Made by a program: the position numbers and the translations under genes. A DNA stretch of 64,000 bases from Phymatolithon calcareum (taxonomy: Eukaryota; Rhodophyta; Florideophyceae; Hapalidiales), in contig OZ345367.1 in assembly GCA_977006965.1 (NCBI GenBank), positions 1,488,001-1,552,000 of the forward strand. Reading direction: 5' to 3'. Positions 40,967 through 51,528 of this stretch are shown here, piece after piece. A model generated the notes under the pieces. The model was not told the DNA's origin. It did no database searches and saw only the letters and a list, made by a program, of their open reading frames with translations. Each line of letters starts with the position of its first letter. Within the stretch, counting starts at the first letter, position 1.

Positions 40967-42564
40967 CGGTCAAACGCGCAGCGCTGGACAAGACGCAAGT
41001 TCACGCCTCCGCCATCTCCCATCGCATCAATACCATGCAAAGTGATAGCCCAAAAATATCGATTAGTGTCCGGAGTGCCTTCGCGAAAGGTCCTGCCGTG
41101 GAGAACATCGTGGAGAATGCAGTGTCACAAACACAGGAGCAACCCGACAGCACCCTCATGCGGTCTCTTTGCTCGCGCTACTACGCCGACGCGTGCAACG
41201 CCTACGCAAAGGAAGCTATTGCGACTGCCTTGGCCAATGCGAGGGCGCGCGTGCAAGATGTGATGGTGCGAGTGCTCGCCGTGCGGAGTCTCCCTGCCTG
41301 TTGGGAAGGGGGTACCTTGAACGATATCGTGGGTTCACTTGAGCGGTGCCTCAAAACTCTGCAGTCCGATGATGGACATTTTCACTTCACAAGCACGGAG
41401 TTGGACGAACACAGGGAGTGGGTCGAGGCCACCTTCCGAGCCTCTCGTGCGGAGTCCCTCGGGCCTCTGCTCGATGCCATCAGCAGCGCCAGAGCCTCCA
41501 CGGCCCCTTCGACACCGCCGCATGGGCACCAAGGAAGGGCAAAAACGGGTAATCCGCTAAGAATCCTCGCCATGGACGGCGGTGGAGTCCGCGGTGCCGT
41601 CCTCGTCGCGCAGCTACAGCGCATCGAGGCGGAGGCAAGACAGCAGGCTCGCGATAAGGGGGTCGCCGAGGAAGACCTGCCAAGAATCATGGACCTCTTT
41701 GACTTCGTGTGTGGGACAAGCGCGGGATGGCTCGTTGCACTCGGACTGGCGTACGGGGGTGCCTCTCTGACGAAACTTATGCAGGTGTTCCAGACCAAGG
41801 CCAAGGATATCTTTCCGCCAGGTCTCGGCTTACTGTATAATCCCAAAGGGCTTGAGGAAGTGATCGAAGACCTCGTTGGGGACCAAGTTATGGCGAGTGC
41901 CAATCCGTCATTGAGCGGGCGTCGCTTCCCATACGTATTTGTCACGTCGACGAGAATGCACAATGGGTCGAACAAGGCGTCCGGGTACCTCTTCCGCAAC
42001 TACACGAACGCTACCTCACGCTTTGCAGGGGGTTGCAACAGTTTCGTGAAACAGGCTGCCCGGTGTACCTCTGCGGCACCGACGTTCTTCCCGACCATGA
42101 TAATTAACGAGAGCACCTTTGCGGATGGAGGACTAGGCGGGAACAACCCGGCAGCCATCGCGGTGATGGAAGTCCGAGCACTCTTCCCAACGAGAGAGAT
42201 ATGCACGGTGGTCTCATTGGGCACGGGGAGCATGCCACCGGCGCGAAATGTCAATATTAAGCAATTTATGATACCGTTCGTCTCAGAGTGCTTCAAGGCA
42301 ATCCAGATAGCGACACAGACGAGCACATCGTCGGGGACAACCAACGCCACGCTGCTCACGATGCTTAGTGAGTGCAAGGAGACGAGCTACTTTCGCCTCA
42401 GTCCCGATTTTGACGAGGACATTGAACTCGCGGACTCAAGCAAAAAAGCGATGATGGCAATGAGCGATGCCGTCAAAAAGTACTTCGCAAGGCCCTATGT
42501 CGCGCGCAGGATTTCCAGGATTGCCAAGTCCCTCATTGAACACAAAGGGGGTACAAGGCAATAA
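40963..42564 (+). CDS. patatin-like phospholipase (GTPase-patatin locus, part 3)
   Basis: 533 codons. About 195 N-terminal helical residues continue the stalk-like character, then a patatin domain: oxyanion-hole DGGGVRG (205-211), nucleophile elbow GTSAG with Ser253, and the catalytic Asp in DGG (388-390). Patatins hydrolyse acyl chains from membrane lipids. All catalytic motifs are intact. The C-terminal part after residue 400 is normal for the family. It lies head-on to the 43195 piggyBac relic and dynamin copy 2. If the upstream stop and frame change are mutations, the ancestral protein was GTPase-stalk-patatin of about 970 residues. Confidence 0.9.
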   Translation: MTVKRAALDKTQVHASAISHRINTMQSDSPKISISVRSAFAKGPAVENIVENAVSQTQEQPDSTLMRSLCSRYYADACNAYAKEAIATALANARARVQDVMVRVLAVRSLPACWEGGTLNDIVGSLERCLKTLQSDDGHFHFTSTELDEHREWVEATFRASRAESLGPLLDAISSARASTAPSTPPHGHQGRAKTGNPLRILAMDGGGVRGAVLVAQLQRIEAEARQQARDKGVAEEDLPRIMDLFDFVCGTSAGWLVALGLAYGGASLTKLMQVFQTKAKDIFPPGLGLLYNPKGLEEVIEDLVGDQVMASANPSLSGRRFPYVFVTSTRMHNGSNKASGYLFRNYTNATSRFAGGCNSFVKQAARCTSAAPTFFPTMIINESTFADGGLGGNNPAAIAVMEVRALFPTREICTVVSLGTGSMPPARNVNIKQFMIPFVSECFKAIQIATQTSTSSGTTNATLLTMLSECKETSYFRLSPDFDEDIELADSSKKAMMAMSDAVKKYFARPYVARRISRIAKSLIEHKGGTRQ

Positions 42565-43194
42565 TTGTCATGTCGGTGTCTTCTTGTTGCGTCTATACAG
42601 TACCTCTTGCAGAAGCAAACCTCCCTTTTTTATCTAATCAACCGGCAATCTGCACTGTAGAGCGGGATTCTCAGAACGTTTCAGCAAAACCTTGACTAGC
42701 AAAGGCTTTGCGTCGCGCAAACGAAGTAGATATCTGCATGGATACGAGATCATCCTGCGACCTGGTACATACATTTTAGCGATTCCGAATTTAGCCTACA
42801 GCTGGAGGGCGAAATTTGCCTATTGAAGCGCCTGCGTTGTCTCGTCACCGGAGAAGAGGGCATCGATCATGAAGTAAAACAACGTTTTCTTTCCTACCAA
42901 CATCGAGGCGTTACACAGTGTGCCATTTATCGGTACGGGCAAGCATTCATAACGAGCAATTTAGGCTCGTAGGTACGGTTGTGCACTTTAGCACAGGATC
43001 GATGCGCCTGGGCTTTGCGCTTACACACCGCAAGAATGTATTCCCGCTGAGCTTAAATTTTTCGAATCCAATTTTTTAAAGCCCCAAAGACTTCCGACGA
43101 TATGCGCAAGGCCTTCTTAGTTACTACCTACTTTACTATAGCTCACACTAAAATGCACCGCCAGAAATGTGGACGAAGAAACGTAGGATCCTAG
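42565..43194. other. non-coding, no feature seen
   Basis: No repeats or gene signals recognised between the patatin stop and the piggyBac-like relic. Confidence 0.5.
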
Positions 43195-43500
43195 TGTCTA
43201 TGTGCCGGGACTTTTTCCTCAATTGAGGACTGAAAATCATTTAATTTTTAGAAACGAAAGCTACTCACTATCAGGCTCGTCAAAAGCGTCAAGCTCATGG
43301 ATGTCTTCAACGTGCTTAGCGAAGCAGTTCCTGCCAGTAGAAGCGCCACAAATATATAGTGTAGCACTTTCACGATTGACGACTGATGCGTCATCATATC
43401 GTATCCGCGCATGGCACACAGCGTGGCACTCATGTAGGGACCTATTGACCAAGGGTGTTGACATCGTAACTCTAGATGATTTTTGCGGCGGGAGCAAACA
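43195..43500 (-). mobile_element. piggyBac-like element relic (3' end)
   Basis: Begins CTAGTGTCTATGTG with a CTCAATTGAGG palindrome, as at the right end of the 46695-48530 element but inverted. The minus strand encodes the transposase C-terminus (YICGASTGRNCFAKHVEDIH), nearly the same as the end of the larger element. The rest of the element is absent. Confidence 0.8.
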
Positions 43501-43526
43501 GCTTATGTTGAAACCGAGATCTTGCT

Positions 43527-44124
43527 TTGTGTTTCAAGTCTTCTCTTGATACTGATTTCTTCCAAGGTGCCACTGGTCTTCTCCGCTTCGACGACGTTCC
43601 CCTTTCTCAGCTGTCTGATCCGCGTAGTGTCTCGAAAGCGTCTGCTCTGCTTCTAGTGCGAGATACGAAAGCGACCGAAGCAGTGCTGGCACTAAGCGTG
43701 AAGCCTGGTCAAGAGGGATCGTAATGGTAGATCAGAATCCATGGCCATGGTGGTCCACAACGTTCGACTACTTTACCCGCGCAATGAAGACATTCTTTCA
43801 TGTGCTGTTCAGAAAGATTCAAATGCGAAAGTCCAGAAAGGCGGAGCCCTGTTCTTCTATGAACTCTTTTCCAAAACATGGGAGTGGGCACTACGCAAAA
43901 ATATCCAGCTCGCGGGACACGCAGAACCATTTGTCGCTTCACTACTCTTGTCCGCCGTCGCAATAACTCCGGCACACAGCCTTGAGTACGATTTGATCTT
44001 TTCCGAGGCGAGCTTCCAAGCTGGACGTTCGCGCAAGGCGCTCCTCTCGAGTACATCCCGGATGTGCAATGCGGGCGCTGTGCAGGCGGGCTCGTGTTTG
44101 CAGATGTTGCGGTTCATAATTTGA
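43527..44124 (+). pseudogene. unidentified gene remnant
   Basis: Two plus-strand ORFs in different frames (43527-43724 and 43741-44124) have ordinary protein composition (GLLRFDDVPLSQLSDP; GGALFFYELFSKTWEWALRK). They may be parts of one host gene separated by a frameshift near 43725. No family is recognised. Confidence 0.3.
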
Positions 44125-44345
44125 TACCACTCAGGTATTCTAACCCACAGTTAAAGAAATGCCGAACACTTCCCGGTGTCGGCATGGCTCTTCCATCTAC
44201 AGCACCAGCTCAATCTAGAAGGTATTGTAACGAATACTTTATTTTCGATGTGTCCTTGACCACCGTGCGGAAACGCTCGACCAGACTTATGATTACGGCA
44301 ACTGACTTACCATGTCCAAGACCTAGTTGATAAAGCCATTCTCTT

Positions 44346-45344
44346 CTACGAACACCATTTCTCCTTATACAGCCTCAGCTTCTCGTCAATATTTTGCAAC
44401 GTTGCATTACACTCTCCGACTGTCTGCCCCTCCTCATTGCCCTCTTCTAAGGAGGATTTCGCTCTTTCCTTGAGGCGTTCGATCCTGTTGCGGATATAGA
44501 ATTGGACCTCGTCCTTCCGCTCGCGGAGAGTTGTCGTGTAGCTTTCAATGACGGCTGTGCGAGTATCGTCCCAACTGATATTGGCCTTGAACGTGTTGGG
44601 GACTTCGTCACGCACCCAGGCAGACACCGTTGATGCGGGGGTAATCGTCGCAGTGATAGTGTGGCTAAGAGACGAAATTATGCCCCCAAAGTAGCGGGTT
44701 ATCTTCGCAATGATGGTGAGGTTCGTCGGCAAGGCGAAACCCCCTGCAATAGCCAGCTCCACGTCCGCAATCACCTCCTGGAGGCTCTCATCTGTGATAT
44801 TGTCACCAATATTGACCACAATAGAGGACCCTATGCTCTCTAAGCCGGATTCAGTTAAGGGCTTAAAAACATTCCTAAAGAGCTCCTTGGACTTGGGACC
44901 AGCTTCGCCCGTGACAAGGCTATTCCAAAATGACAGTACGGCAGTCTTTGCGTGCACGGGGATGGGTGTCTTCGACATGGCAGCCCGCGCAGCGTTAACG
45001 CCGGCTTCGAAACACAACTTAGAATACTCGGTGCGGTTCGCACCAGTGTTCTTCCTGTAACTCTCGACGGGGTTCTTGGCGGTGAGCACAGCATTGTCGA
45101 TGATCTCGGAGAGCGAATTAAAGAGGTCCTTGTAGCTCTCGTCCCACTTCTTTTGAAAGCATTCCAAGGCCTCGTCAACCGCATCATTGAACAGGCGTGT
45201 ATTCGCTAAGTGAGCCTCATCGGCGACCGTGCGCCACTTCTCGGCATTGGCATTGTTCTGCTCTTTTGACGCCCCGAGCCTCAAGATGCGGGACTGGAGG
45301 TCCTCCTTGACGGCACGACATACCTTGGTAACGTCTGCATCCAA
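44346..45344 (-). CDS. stalk region of dynamin-like GTPase copy 2
   Basis: 332 codons in exactly the frame of the GTPase ORF 45357-46625, separated from it by one TAG and with no ATG at its start, so it is best read as the C-terminal half of that gene. Predicted helical throughout (EKWRTVADEAHLANTRLF, DEVQFYIRNRIERLKERAKS) with a hydrophobic Gly/Ile-rich stretch (IIAKITRYFGGIISSL) that could be a membrane-binding segment. This matches the neck, stalk and paddle organisation of dynamin-like proteins. Copy 1 lacks it. Confidence 0.6.
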   Translation of the reverse strand: MDADVTKVCRAVKEDLQSRILRLGASKEQNNANAEKWRTVADEAHLANTRLFNDAVDEALECFQKKWDESYKDLFNSLSEIIDNAVLTAKNPVESYRKNTGANRTEYSKLCFEAGVNAARAAMSKTPIPVHAKTAVLSFWNSLVTGEAGPKSKELFRNVFKPLTESGLESIGSSIVVNIGDNITDESLQEVIADVELAIAGGFALPTNLTIIAKITRYFGGIISSLSHTITATITPASTVSAWVRDEVPNTFKANISWDDTRTAVIESYTTTLRERKDEVQFYIRNRIERLKERAKSSLEEGNEEGQTVGECNATLQNIDEKLRLYKEKWCS

Positions 45345-45356
45345 ACCCCGCAGGAA

Positions 45357-46625
45357 CTATTTGCGTGAATAGGCCGTGCACGTATTGAGGACGGTCTCGC
45401 GCAGCGCCACCACAGATTTGTCATCACGAGACTGGTCGTAGTGCGCGTAATTCAAATTCATCCTGCGATGGGCCTTATCAATGCGTCCGAGGGCCGGTTG
45501 CGCGTCAAGTCTGCAGAGTGTCTTTCCATTTCTGATCAAGCTCAAGAAGCGGTCCCGCTCACCTTTGTCGCCGGCACAATAGAGGTCTGAGCCCAGCAGC
45601 TGTGTACGAATTTTGCGAAGTATCACGTTCTGGGACTCCTCATCCCTGCATCTACTCTCCCACTCATCAATCGATGTACCAGACGGCGGTTGTCCGAAAT
45701 CCATATCATGGATATCTTCCGTGATCTCATCCTCAGCAATTTCAGGGCACTTAATCATGTTGAGCTTGTTTACGGCGATGAAAAGCACCTCAGGGTCCAC
45801 GTACGGCACGATGAATCGAAGGCTCTCCAAGTCTGTGGCGGTAACTAGGCTTTGTGCACCCACTATGTACAAAACGGCTTGCGATCTCTGGATGATGTTC
45901 TCCTTGATCTTCTCGTCCCCGATGCGCTGATTGAAGCCGGGGATATCGGCGAGAGTGAAATTATCGCAGAGGAATTCGTTGTTGTAGATTGTTACGTCAA
46001 CGCGCTCGTATTTCCTGTCTGGCAGGATGGATTTCATTAAAGCCATCGCCCCCCGAGCGACGGCACTTTTGAACCTTTGGACTTGGTTTGTACTGTCCTC
46101 ATGCCTGGCGGGGGGCTTCTCTCTGGGATCGAGCTCGTCCTTAGTTTTGGGGAAAACAGCATAGTCCTCGAGGATGGTTGAGATGAGAGCCGTCCTCTTC
46201 TTCCCATTAGAGGTCGTCATCTTGTTCCCAAACACGCGAAGTGCATCAGGGTCGGCGACTTCGACCTCGACAGGTTTGTTATTCGCCTCAAAGGCAGTGG
46301 CTTTGAAGCGATGGGGAGGGAGATCATTGCCGCCTCCATGGAATAGCGTAACTGCTGACGTTGACGGCACGGCCGAAGAAGGGGCATAGCGACCACCCAA
46401 TATGGCATTTACGGTCGTTGACTTGCCTACGTTGCCCTCGCCGCATACGGCGACGGTGAGTTGCTGCCCCCCGAGAGAGTCGATGCGCGTCGATGCTGCT
46501 TCACATCCACTCTTGATACGCCCGGTGAGTAAAGGTTGCGTCTGGGAAGACTTGCATATTTCAAGGAGGCCGTTTGTGTCCTTCTTGAGCGCCGCTAGAT
46601 CGATTCCACTGCCGTTAATACTCAT
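45357..46625 (-). CDS. dynamin-like GTPase, copy 2
   Basis: 422 codons from ATG 46625. G motifs are those of copy 1 (GEGNVGKST, DIPG, NKLN), with a small number of substitutions between the two. The frame ends in TAG at 45357-45359, after which the same frame continues 332 codons as stalk. So the ancestral gene encoded about 760 residues, normal for a dynamin-like protein. The TAG may be a nonsense mutation, a readthrough site or a sequencing error. Immediately upstream (70 bp from the ATG) is a piggyBac-like element, so its promoter may be partly replaced by transposon sequence. Confidence 0.85.
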   Translation of the reverse strand: MSINGSGIDLAALKKDTNGLLEICKSSQTQPLLTGRIKSGCEAASTRIDSLGGQQLTVAVCGEGNVGKSTTVNAILGGRYAPSSAVPSTSAVTLFHGGGNDLPPHRFKATAFEANNKPVEVEVADPDALRVFGNKMTTSNGKKRTALISTILEDYAVFPKTKDELDPREKPPARHEDSTNQVQRFKSAVARGAMALMKSILPDRKYERVDVTIYNNEFLCDNFTLADIPGFNQRIGDEKIKENIIQRSQAVLYIVGAQSLVTATDLESLRFIVPYVDPEVLFIAVNKLNMIKCPEIAEDEITEDIHDMDFGQPPSGTSIDEWESRCRDEESQNVILRKIRTQLLGSDLYCAGDKGERDRFLSLIRNGKTLCRLDAQPALGRIDKAHRRMNLNYAHYDQSRDDKSVVALRETVLNTCTAYSRK

Positions 46626-46693
46626 TGCGTAGATTGTTCGCTTACTTCTCTCCACTATGTGCACATTCGTTCAGGACAGTATCTTGCTTTCCC
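45399..46693. repeat. segmental duplication, right copy (dynamin part)
   Basis: Collinear with 35956-37250 over 1295 bp, same orientation. Confidence 0.93.
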
Positions 46694-46923
46694 CTAGTGT
46701 CTATGTGACGAACACCCTCAATTGAGGGAAAATCCCTCAATTGAGGGTGTATTTAAAACCTCAAAAAAGTTTATAAAAAGAATGCGGAACAGTTTTTTAG
46801 CGCCAGATTCGGAAAGGCGGGCTTTTGTTCTTTGTGAGGATTACCCCTTTTACTACCTTAAAACCGCGTCGTTCGCCGGTAGGAACGAAAATCTGCTGAT
46901 CACTCACAAAAAAGACATCTACC

Positions 46924-47628
46924 ATGCGTCGAGAAAAAGATCCGCGCCGAGTGGTCGGTGCAGCCGTACACACCAAAGCAACCTCAGTGACAAGTCTAGC
47001 AGAGTGCTGCCGACTATACGGAGCGTTTTCCAAGTCAAAAAAGGTGAACGGCACCGTTCAGGAGGTACTCGTCGATGATATCAAGGGTCGATCGAGCACG
47101 TCCCTTCGCGTGAAATGGGTTCTTGTTCAGAAACCGATCCAGAAGACTAAGATTAAGACTGTCAAGATTATTAACGTCAAGGCAGGGAAGGCAGACGAAG
47201 ACTCTCGTTCCTCTCGAATGGTTGTATCTAGTCCCAGCAGGCAAAATTCTGTACCTCGAACGCTGGCTTACAGTACTCGTGGTCGAACATCTTCTTCGCC
47301 AAACGCCGAGTTCTCGGTTCCAATGCCAACCACAAGCACACCAGAAGGACACATAAACCTCAACGCAAGCAAGAGAAGCTCTGAACGCCCTATGCCGGGC
47401 TCTCTCGCCTACGCCCTGCAAGGTTCTTGGGACCAAGCCTCGCAAGAAGAGCTTGATGTCATTACGCCAGACCCTGCGCCAAGCGCTTTTGTTCATGGAG
47501 TGCCATGGTTCGAGCGCCAGGTTCTATGTCCAATTGGAGGAAGAATTCCCCGTCAGTTCTGGAATGTTCGAACTACAAACGGAGATATTATTTCCGAAAA
47601 CTGTGGCATCGGTTTACACACGCCGTAG
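46924..47628 (+). pseudogene. piggyBac-like transposase, N-terminal part
   Basis: 234 codons. YGAFSKSKKVNGTVQEVLVD followed by a short beta-rich segment resembles the N-terminal accessory domain found in piggyBac-like proteins of algae and oomycetes; VHGVPWFERQVLCPIGGRIP and ISENCG near the end resemble the start of the transposase domain. The ORF ends in TAG where the core should begin. Confidence 0.6.
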
Positions 47629-47637
47629 AAGTATCCA

Positions 47638-48432
47638 ATGGAGTACCTATCACAAGTTGAGCTCTCAGAAAGGGGTCAGTGCGTTTCTATGGTTCGAAAA
47701 TCGTTGACCGGTGACCCCTCAATGATGGCGGCGATGTGGGTTGACCGAGATCGCCGTTACTTTATTTCGACTACGTCAACCAGTATGCAAGGGAAACCTT
47801 ACAGGCGTGTGCGCTGGCGTCAGCTCGAAGATGGAGCTTCACGTGTTGAGCTTTCAGTCCCTCAGCCTGAAGTATGCGAGACGTATTATTCGGCCTGTGC
47901 TCAAATTGGCAGGCATAATCGATGCCGTCAAGAGAGTTTGGACATGGAGAAGAAAGTTCGCACTCAAGACTGGTCCTTTCGTGTTAACACATCTCTTCTG
48001 GCGATTTGCGTCGTTGATAGCTGGCTTTTGTTTTCTGGCGCACATCAAGAATCTCAAGACCACATGACGCAGCGAAGGTACTATGAAACACTGGCGGAAC
48101 AACTCATCGACAACTCATTTGATTCGCGCAATGTTCGTCAACGTTTAGTCAGCCCAAAACGTAAATATGCCTCCGGAAGTGGTGTTGGAACCCACTTAAC
48201 ACCCACGAGGAAGAAAAGGAAGACTTCAGCTGGCATGATGACTACTTTTGCTGTGCAGAACAACTGCAGAGTCTGTCAAGTTAAGAAAACGACCCTCGTG
48301 TGCTCGTCATGTAATAGGCTTGATGGCGCCGCAGTCTACATATGTGGCACGTCAACTGGCAGAAACTGTTTTGCTAAGCATGTTGAACACATCCATGTGC
48401 TTGATGCTTTTGACGAGCCTGATAGTGAGTAG
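47638..48432 (+). pseudogene. piggyBac-like transposase, C-terminal part
   Basis: 264 codons. AAMWVDRDRRYFIST and VPQPEVCETYYSACAQIGRH ... WSFRVNTSLLAICVVDSWLL match the distal part of the DDE_Tnp_1_7 (piggyBac) domain. The C-terminus has the Cys-rich finger CRVC-CSSC-YICG-C-H used for end binding. The first catalytic Asp residues are absent, so it cannot act alone. It differs in a few residues from the relic at 43195. Confidence 0.8.
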
Positions 48433-48530
48433 CTTTCGCGTCCAAAAATTAAATGATTCTCATTCCCTCAATTGAGGGAAAATTGCCCCTCAATTGAGGG
48501 AAAATTCCCGTCACATAGACACTAGTGGCG

Positions 48531-48923
48531 ATTGCAAATATACTGTATTCAGTATTCTGTGCTGTTGTTGTTAGACTGCATCCAGCAGTCAATTCGTCTG
48601 GAGGATACAGTTTACTTAACGAGTGGACTGATTTGAAACAAGAAAATGACGTAGATGAACCGTGGACAGCGCTGGAATGCACAATATATGATATTGTTTA
48701 GTGCAGGGCATAGTGCGTATCATCTCGGCAATATGATATTGTACTGTAAACGTGCTGGAACAACGAGAACAGGCTCTTCAGGGTGGTCGGGAATGGCGCT
48801 TTCAATGATCCTGGAGTAGATTGGGCCTTTTCGCAAAACTAGTGTATGCACTGGTGCCTTTGTGTAGGTCTTCCGGTCCATCTACGTAATAGTTACTTTC
48901 TCAAGAAACTCGTTGCCAGCAGT
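48531..48923. repeat. dispersed repeat R1, copy 2, first part
   Basis: Matches the first two thirds of 37349-37935 and stops at the AGT where the Harbinger element is inserted. The remainder continues at 53275. Confidence 0.88.
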
Positions 48924-49707
48924 GGGTCGCTCCTGAAAATGATAAAATGCACAAAATGCGTCATTTCTGCACAAAATGCGTCGTCACGCCACGGTGCATT
49001 TGTCTCGTGTCCTCGATTTGTGACACGCAAAATGTGCAAATCGCGCGACATTTGGTCATAGAGCTTCCCTCTGTGAACCAAATGTGTTGTACGACACATT
49101 TCTATCATTTTCGCTACGGCGCGTTTCTCTCAGTCGGAGTAGTGCAGTGATTTGCCTCATGCACTTCATCCATGGGTGATCAGAAAGATGCGCTGCAGCT
49201 TAGAAGAGTAGATCCTCGTCCATGCTATGCAAGTACGTAATAATATTCTAGCTGGATCTTGAGGCGCTTGAGAAGCTCTCGTGGAGTTGTCGTCTTTCGT
49301 AACGTTTCAAAAGTAAATCGGCGAGAGTGGCAAGTAAACTTCTTAACAAGTTATTCGGGCTGTCAAGCTTGTTCAACTGGTAGTTCAGACGAAACGAATT
49401 TCTAGCTTGTACGCACAGTCTCGTGGGCGGCTTAAGTGACCGTAAGCAAGAAGACTGTTCTTGAAAACCTTGAATGACGGTCTGAACTCTTTTGAAGAAG
49501 ACCACCAAGCTGTCGCACTTTGAAATCTTCAAGTCCTGTCCATCTTCAAAATAATATAACGGCAAATTGAGGAATGCAGCAGAAAAATTACAACGCGCCA
49601 AGTTGAGGTTGATTACACATCGTCTTGTTAATACTGGAGAGAAAACAATAGTTAATAAGAGATCGTTCTATTTCCAATTGGTGCAAAAAGCAAAACGGTG
49701 AGTGAGT

Positions 49708-51090
49708 ATGGCATCACCAATTCAGGTCCCCTCTTCACAAGCAGTACCCACGAATTCTTCTCCAAGCCAAGCCGCAACAGAAGCTTCGCAAGGACAAAAT
49801 ACAAGTTCCACCACTTTAGTTTCATCAAGCTCTTCCAATGCAGCTGCGCTTCAGACCCCGCACTTGCCCTCTGCGGAGGTCGAGCCCCATGAGCACGCAC
49901 GGAGATTTCCTGGGTCACCACGGGGAGGAATATCCTTAGCAAGTCCTCTTGCTCCGGCTTCTCGCTTGCTTCCACCGCTCCCAGTTGCAGCAGTTCCGCG
50001 GTTCCCTCCCAACTCGGAACTCGCCCTGTATTCCCAAAACACCTCTCGCATGCCCTCCATGAACAATGCGTCACTACAATCCGCTTCCGGAAATGTGGCT
50101 TCTGTACCGCTCCGTGGATATGCGGCTTCGGCAGCGTACCTCGGCAATGCTGGTCCTTCTTCGTACTCTGGAAGCGTTGCACCTGTCCCGTATCCTTCCA
50201 GTTCGGCTTCGCCACGTCCGTTCCCAGTTGACACTGAAGCTGGATTGAGGCGTCCTCTATATGGCTATGGCTATGGATTTCATGTTGGTAGTCGCGGTGC
50301 TGCGTCACGTGGGCGAGGGCGAGCAGCTTCCAGAAGAGGAACATCACGAACTGGCCGCGGCAATAGCTCTGTACCGAATGGTCGAAGAGGAAACGGATTC
50401 ACGAACAGAGAACTTAATTCAATGCTAGACGCCATTGAAGAAATTCTTCCGACCGGACCTATGGAATGGGAGATGGTCCGCGACAGACATAACATCCGAT
50501 ATCCTCAAATAGATCGATCTATCGTTAGCATCAGACGCAAGTTCGCAGCGCTTCACCGCGTTTCGGTTCCAACTGGGGATGCCTACTGTCCCCCCGCAGT
50601 TCGAAGAGCAAACAGACTCAAGTCAGCTATTTATCAACGCGCTGATCTAGGTACAGGCGACGACCACGACGAAGACGGAGATCTCCCTGAGGAATCTGGC
50701 GATGAATCAGGACACGAAGGAGCCGGTACAAAGTCCCTTGCCCATGAAAATGCGACCGCTCCACTGCCGAGCTCATCACGAGCAAATGCCACTCCTGTTC
50801 TGCAACGAGCCGCCCGCAGTGCTGTCGCCATGAGCGCGGCACAAGCCGCCTCTCTCCCATCTGTGAAGCAGAGCCCACTGGACTCGCCACGATTACCTTC
50901 TCCGCGCCCTATTGTCCAGAGGCAGTCGAGTGCTGGGCGTTCAGGACAATCCTCCGATGGGGATATGATGTCCATTTTTAGGTTGCAACTTCTGCAAGAA
51001 AGCGAAAGAATGGAAGCAGAGCGCGTAGCCCGTGCAGAAGAACGAGCTGAAGAGAAGGTGCGCCGAGAAGAAGATCGACAGCGGCGTTAA
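49708..51090 (+). CDS. Myb/SANT-like accessory protein of Harbinger
   Basis: 460 codons from ATG 49708. A long Ser/Pro/Gly-rich N-terminus with an RG-rich patch (GAASRGRGRAASRRG) is followed by a trihelical DNA-binding-like domain (FTNRELNSMLDAIEEILP ... IRRKFAALHR) similar to the DUF6818 Myb-like proteins of algal and oomycete transposons. A C-terminal coiled coil rich in Glu and Arg begins near residue 425. The TAA at 51088 is followed by 64 further in-frame codons of the same coiled coil, ending TAG at 51282, so the stop is probably premature. Harbinger elements use such a protein to bring transposase to the ends. Confidence 0.75.
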   Translation: MASPIQVPSSQAVPTNSSPSQAATEASQGQNTSSTTLVSSSSSNAAALQTPHLPSAEVEPHEHARRFPGSPRGGISLASPLAPASRLLPPLPVAAVPRFPPNSELALYSQNTSRMPSMNNASLQSASGNVASVPLRGYAASAAYLGNAGPSSYSGSVAPVPYPSSSASPRPFPVDTEAGLRRPLYGYGYGFHVGSRGAASRGRGRAASRRGTSRTGRGNSSVPNGRRGNGFTNRELNSMLDAIEEILPTGPMEWEMVRDRHNIRYPQIDRSIVSIRRKFAALHRVSVPTGDAYCPPAVRRANRLKSAIYQRADLGTGDDHDEDGDLPEESGDESGHEGAGTKSLAHENATAPLPSSSRANATPVLQRAARSAVAMSAAQAASLPSVKQSPLDSPRLPSPRPIVQRQSSAGRSGQSSDGDMMSIFRLQLLQESERMEAERVARAEERAEEKVRREEDRQRR

Positions 51091-51528
51091 GAAGAGCGAG
51101 CGGATGAGAGAGCGCGAAGGGAATCTGAGCGACTGGAAGAGAGAGCTCGGAGAGAGGAAACGAGGGCGGCCCGAGAAGAGGAGTTTCTCGCCAGAGAGCG
51201 GCGACACGAGCAACTAATGGTGATGCTTTTTGGAGCCGGGAATAAGAAAAAAAATGTAACGCCCGGCTCCGGAGCCGACGATTAGTTCTTCATGTATGCC
51301 GGTATATCTCCTGAAAAATTCTCTAACGTTGGTAAGTTTAAAATAAAAATCTGCACTTCTTCTTCTTCCAAAGTAATGTGCTCTACGAAAGACCGCCCTG
51401 GTTCTCACATATCAAAGTTATATAAATAATGAATTGAATTCAGAAAACGCCGTACAGTTCCACCTTCATTCTCTAAAGCCATTTGCCGAAGCTTTTTTTT
51501 CTTGACAGGTTTAACGCAACAATGCAAC

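Larger units (their letters stand above)
46695..48530 (+). mobile_element. piggyBac-like element, internally deleted
   Basis: Left end TAGTGTCTATGTGACG and right end CGTCACATAGACACTA are inverted repeats, and two CCCTCAATTGAGGG palindromes lie near each end. Both junctions read CTAG. Inside are N- and C-terminal parts of a piggyBac-type transposase; the catalytic centre is missing. The element sits between the duplicated dynamin upstream region and repeat R1. Confidence 0.85.
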
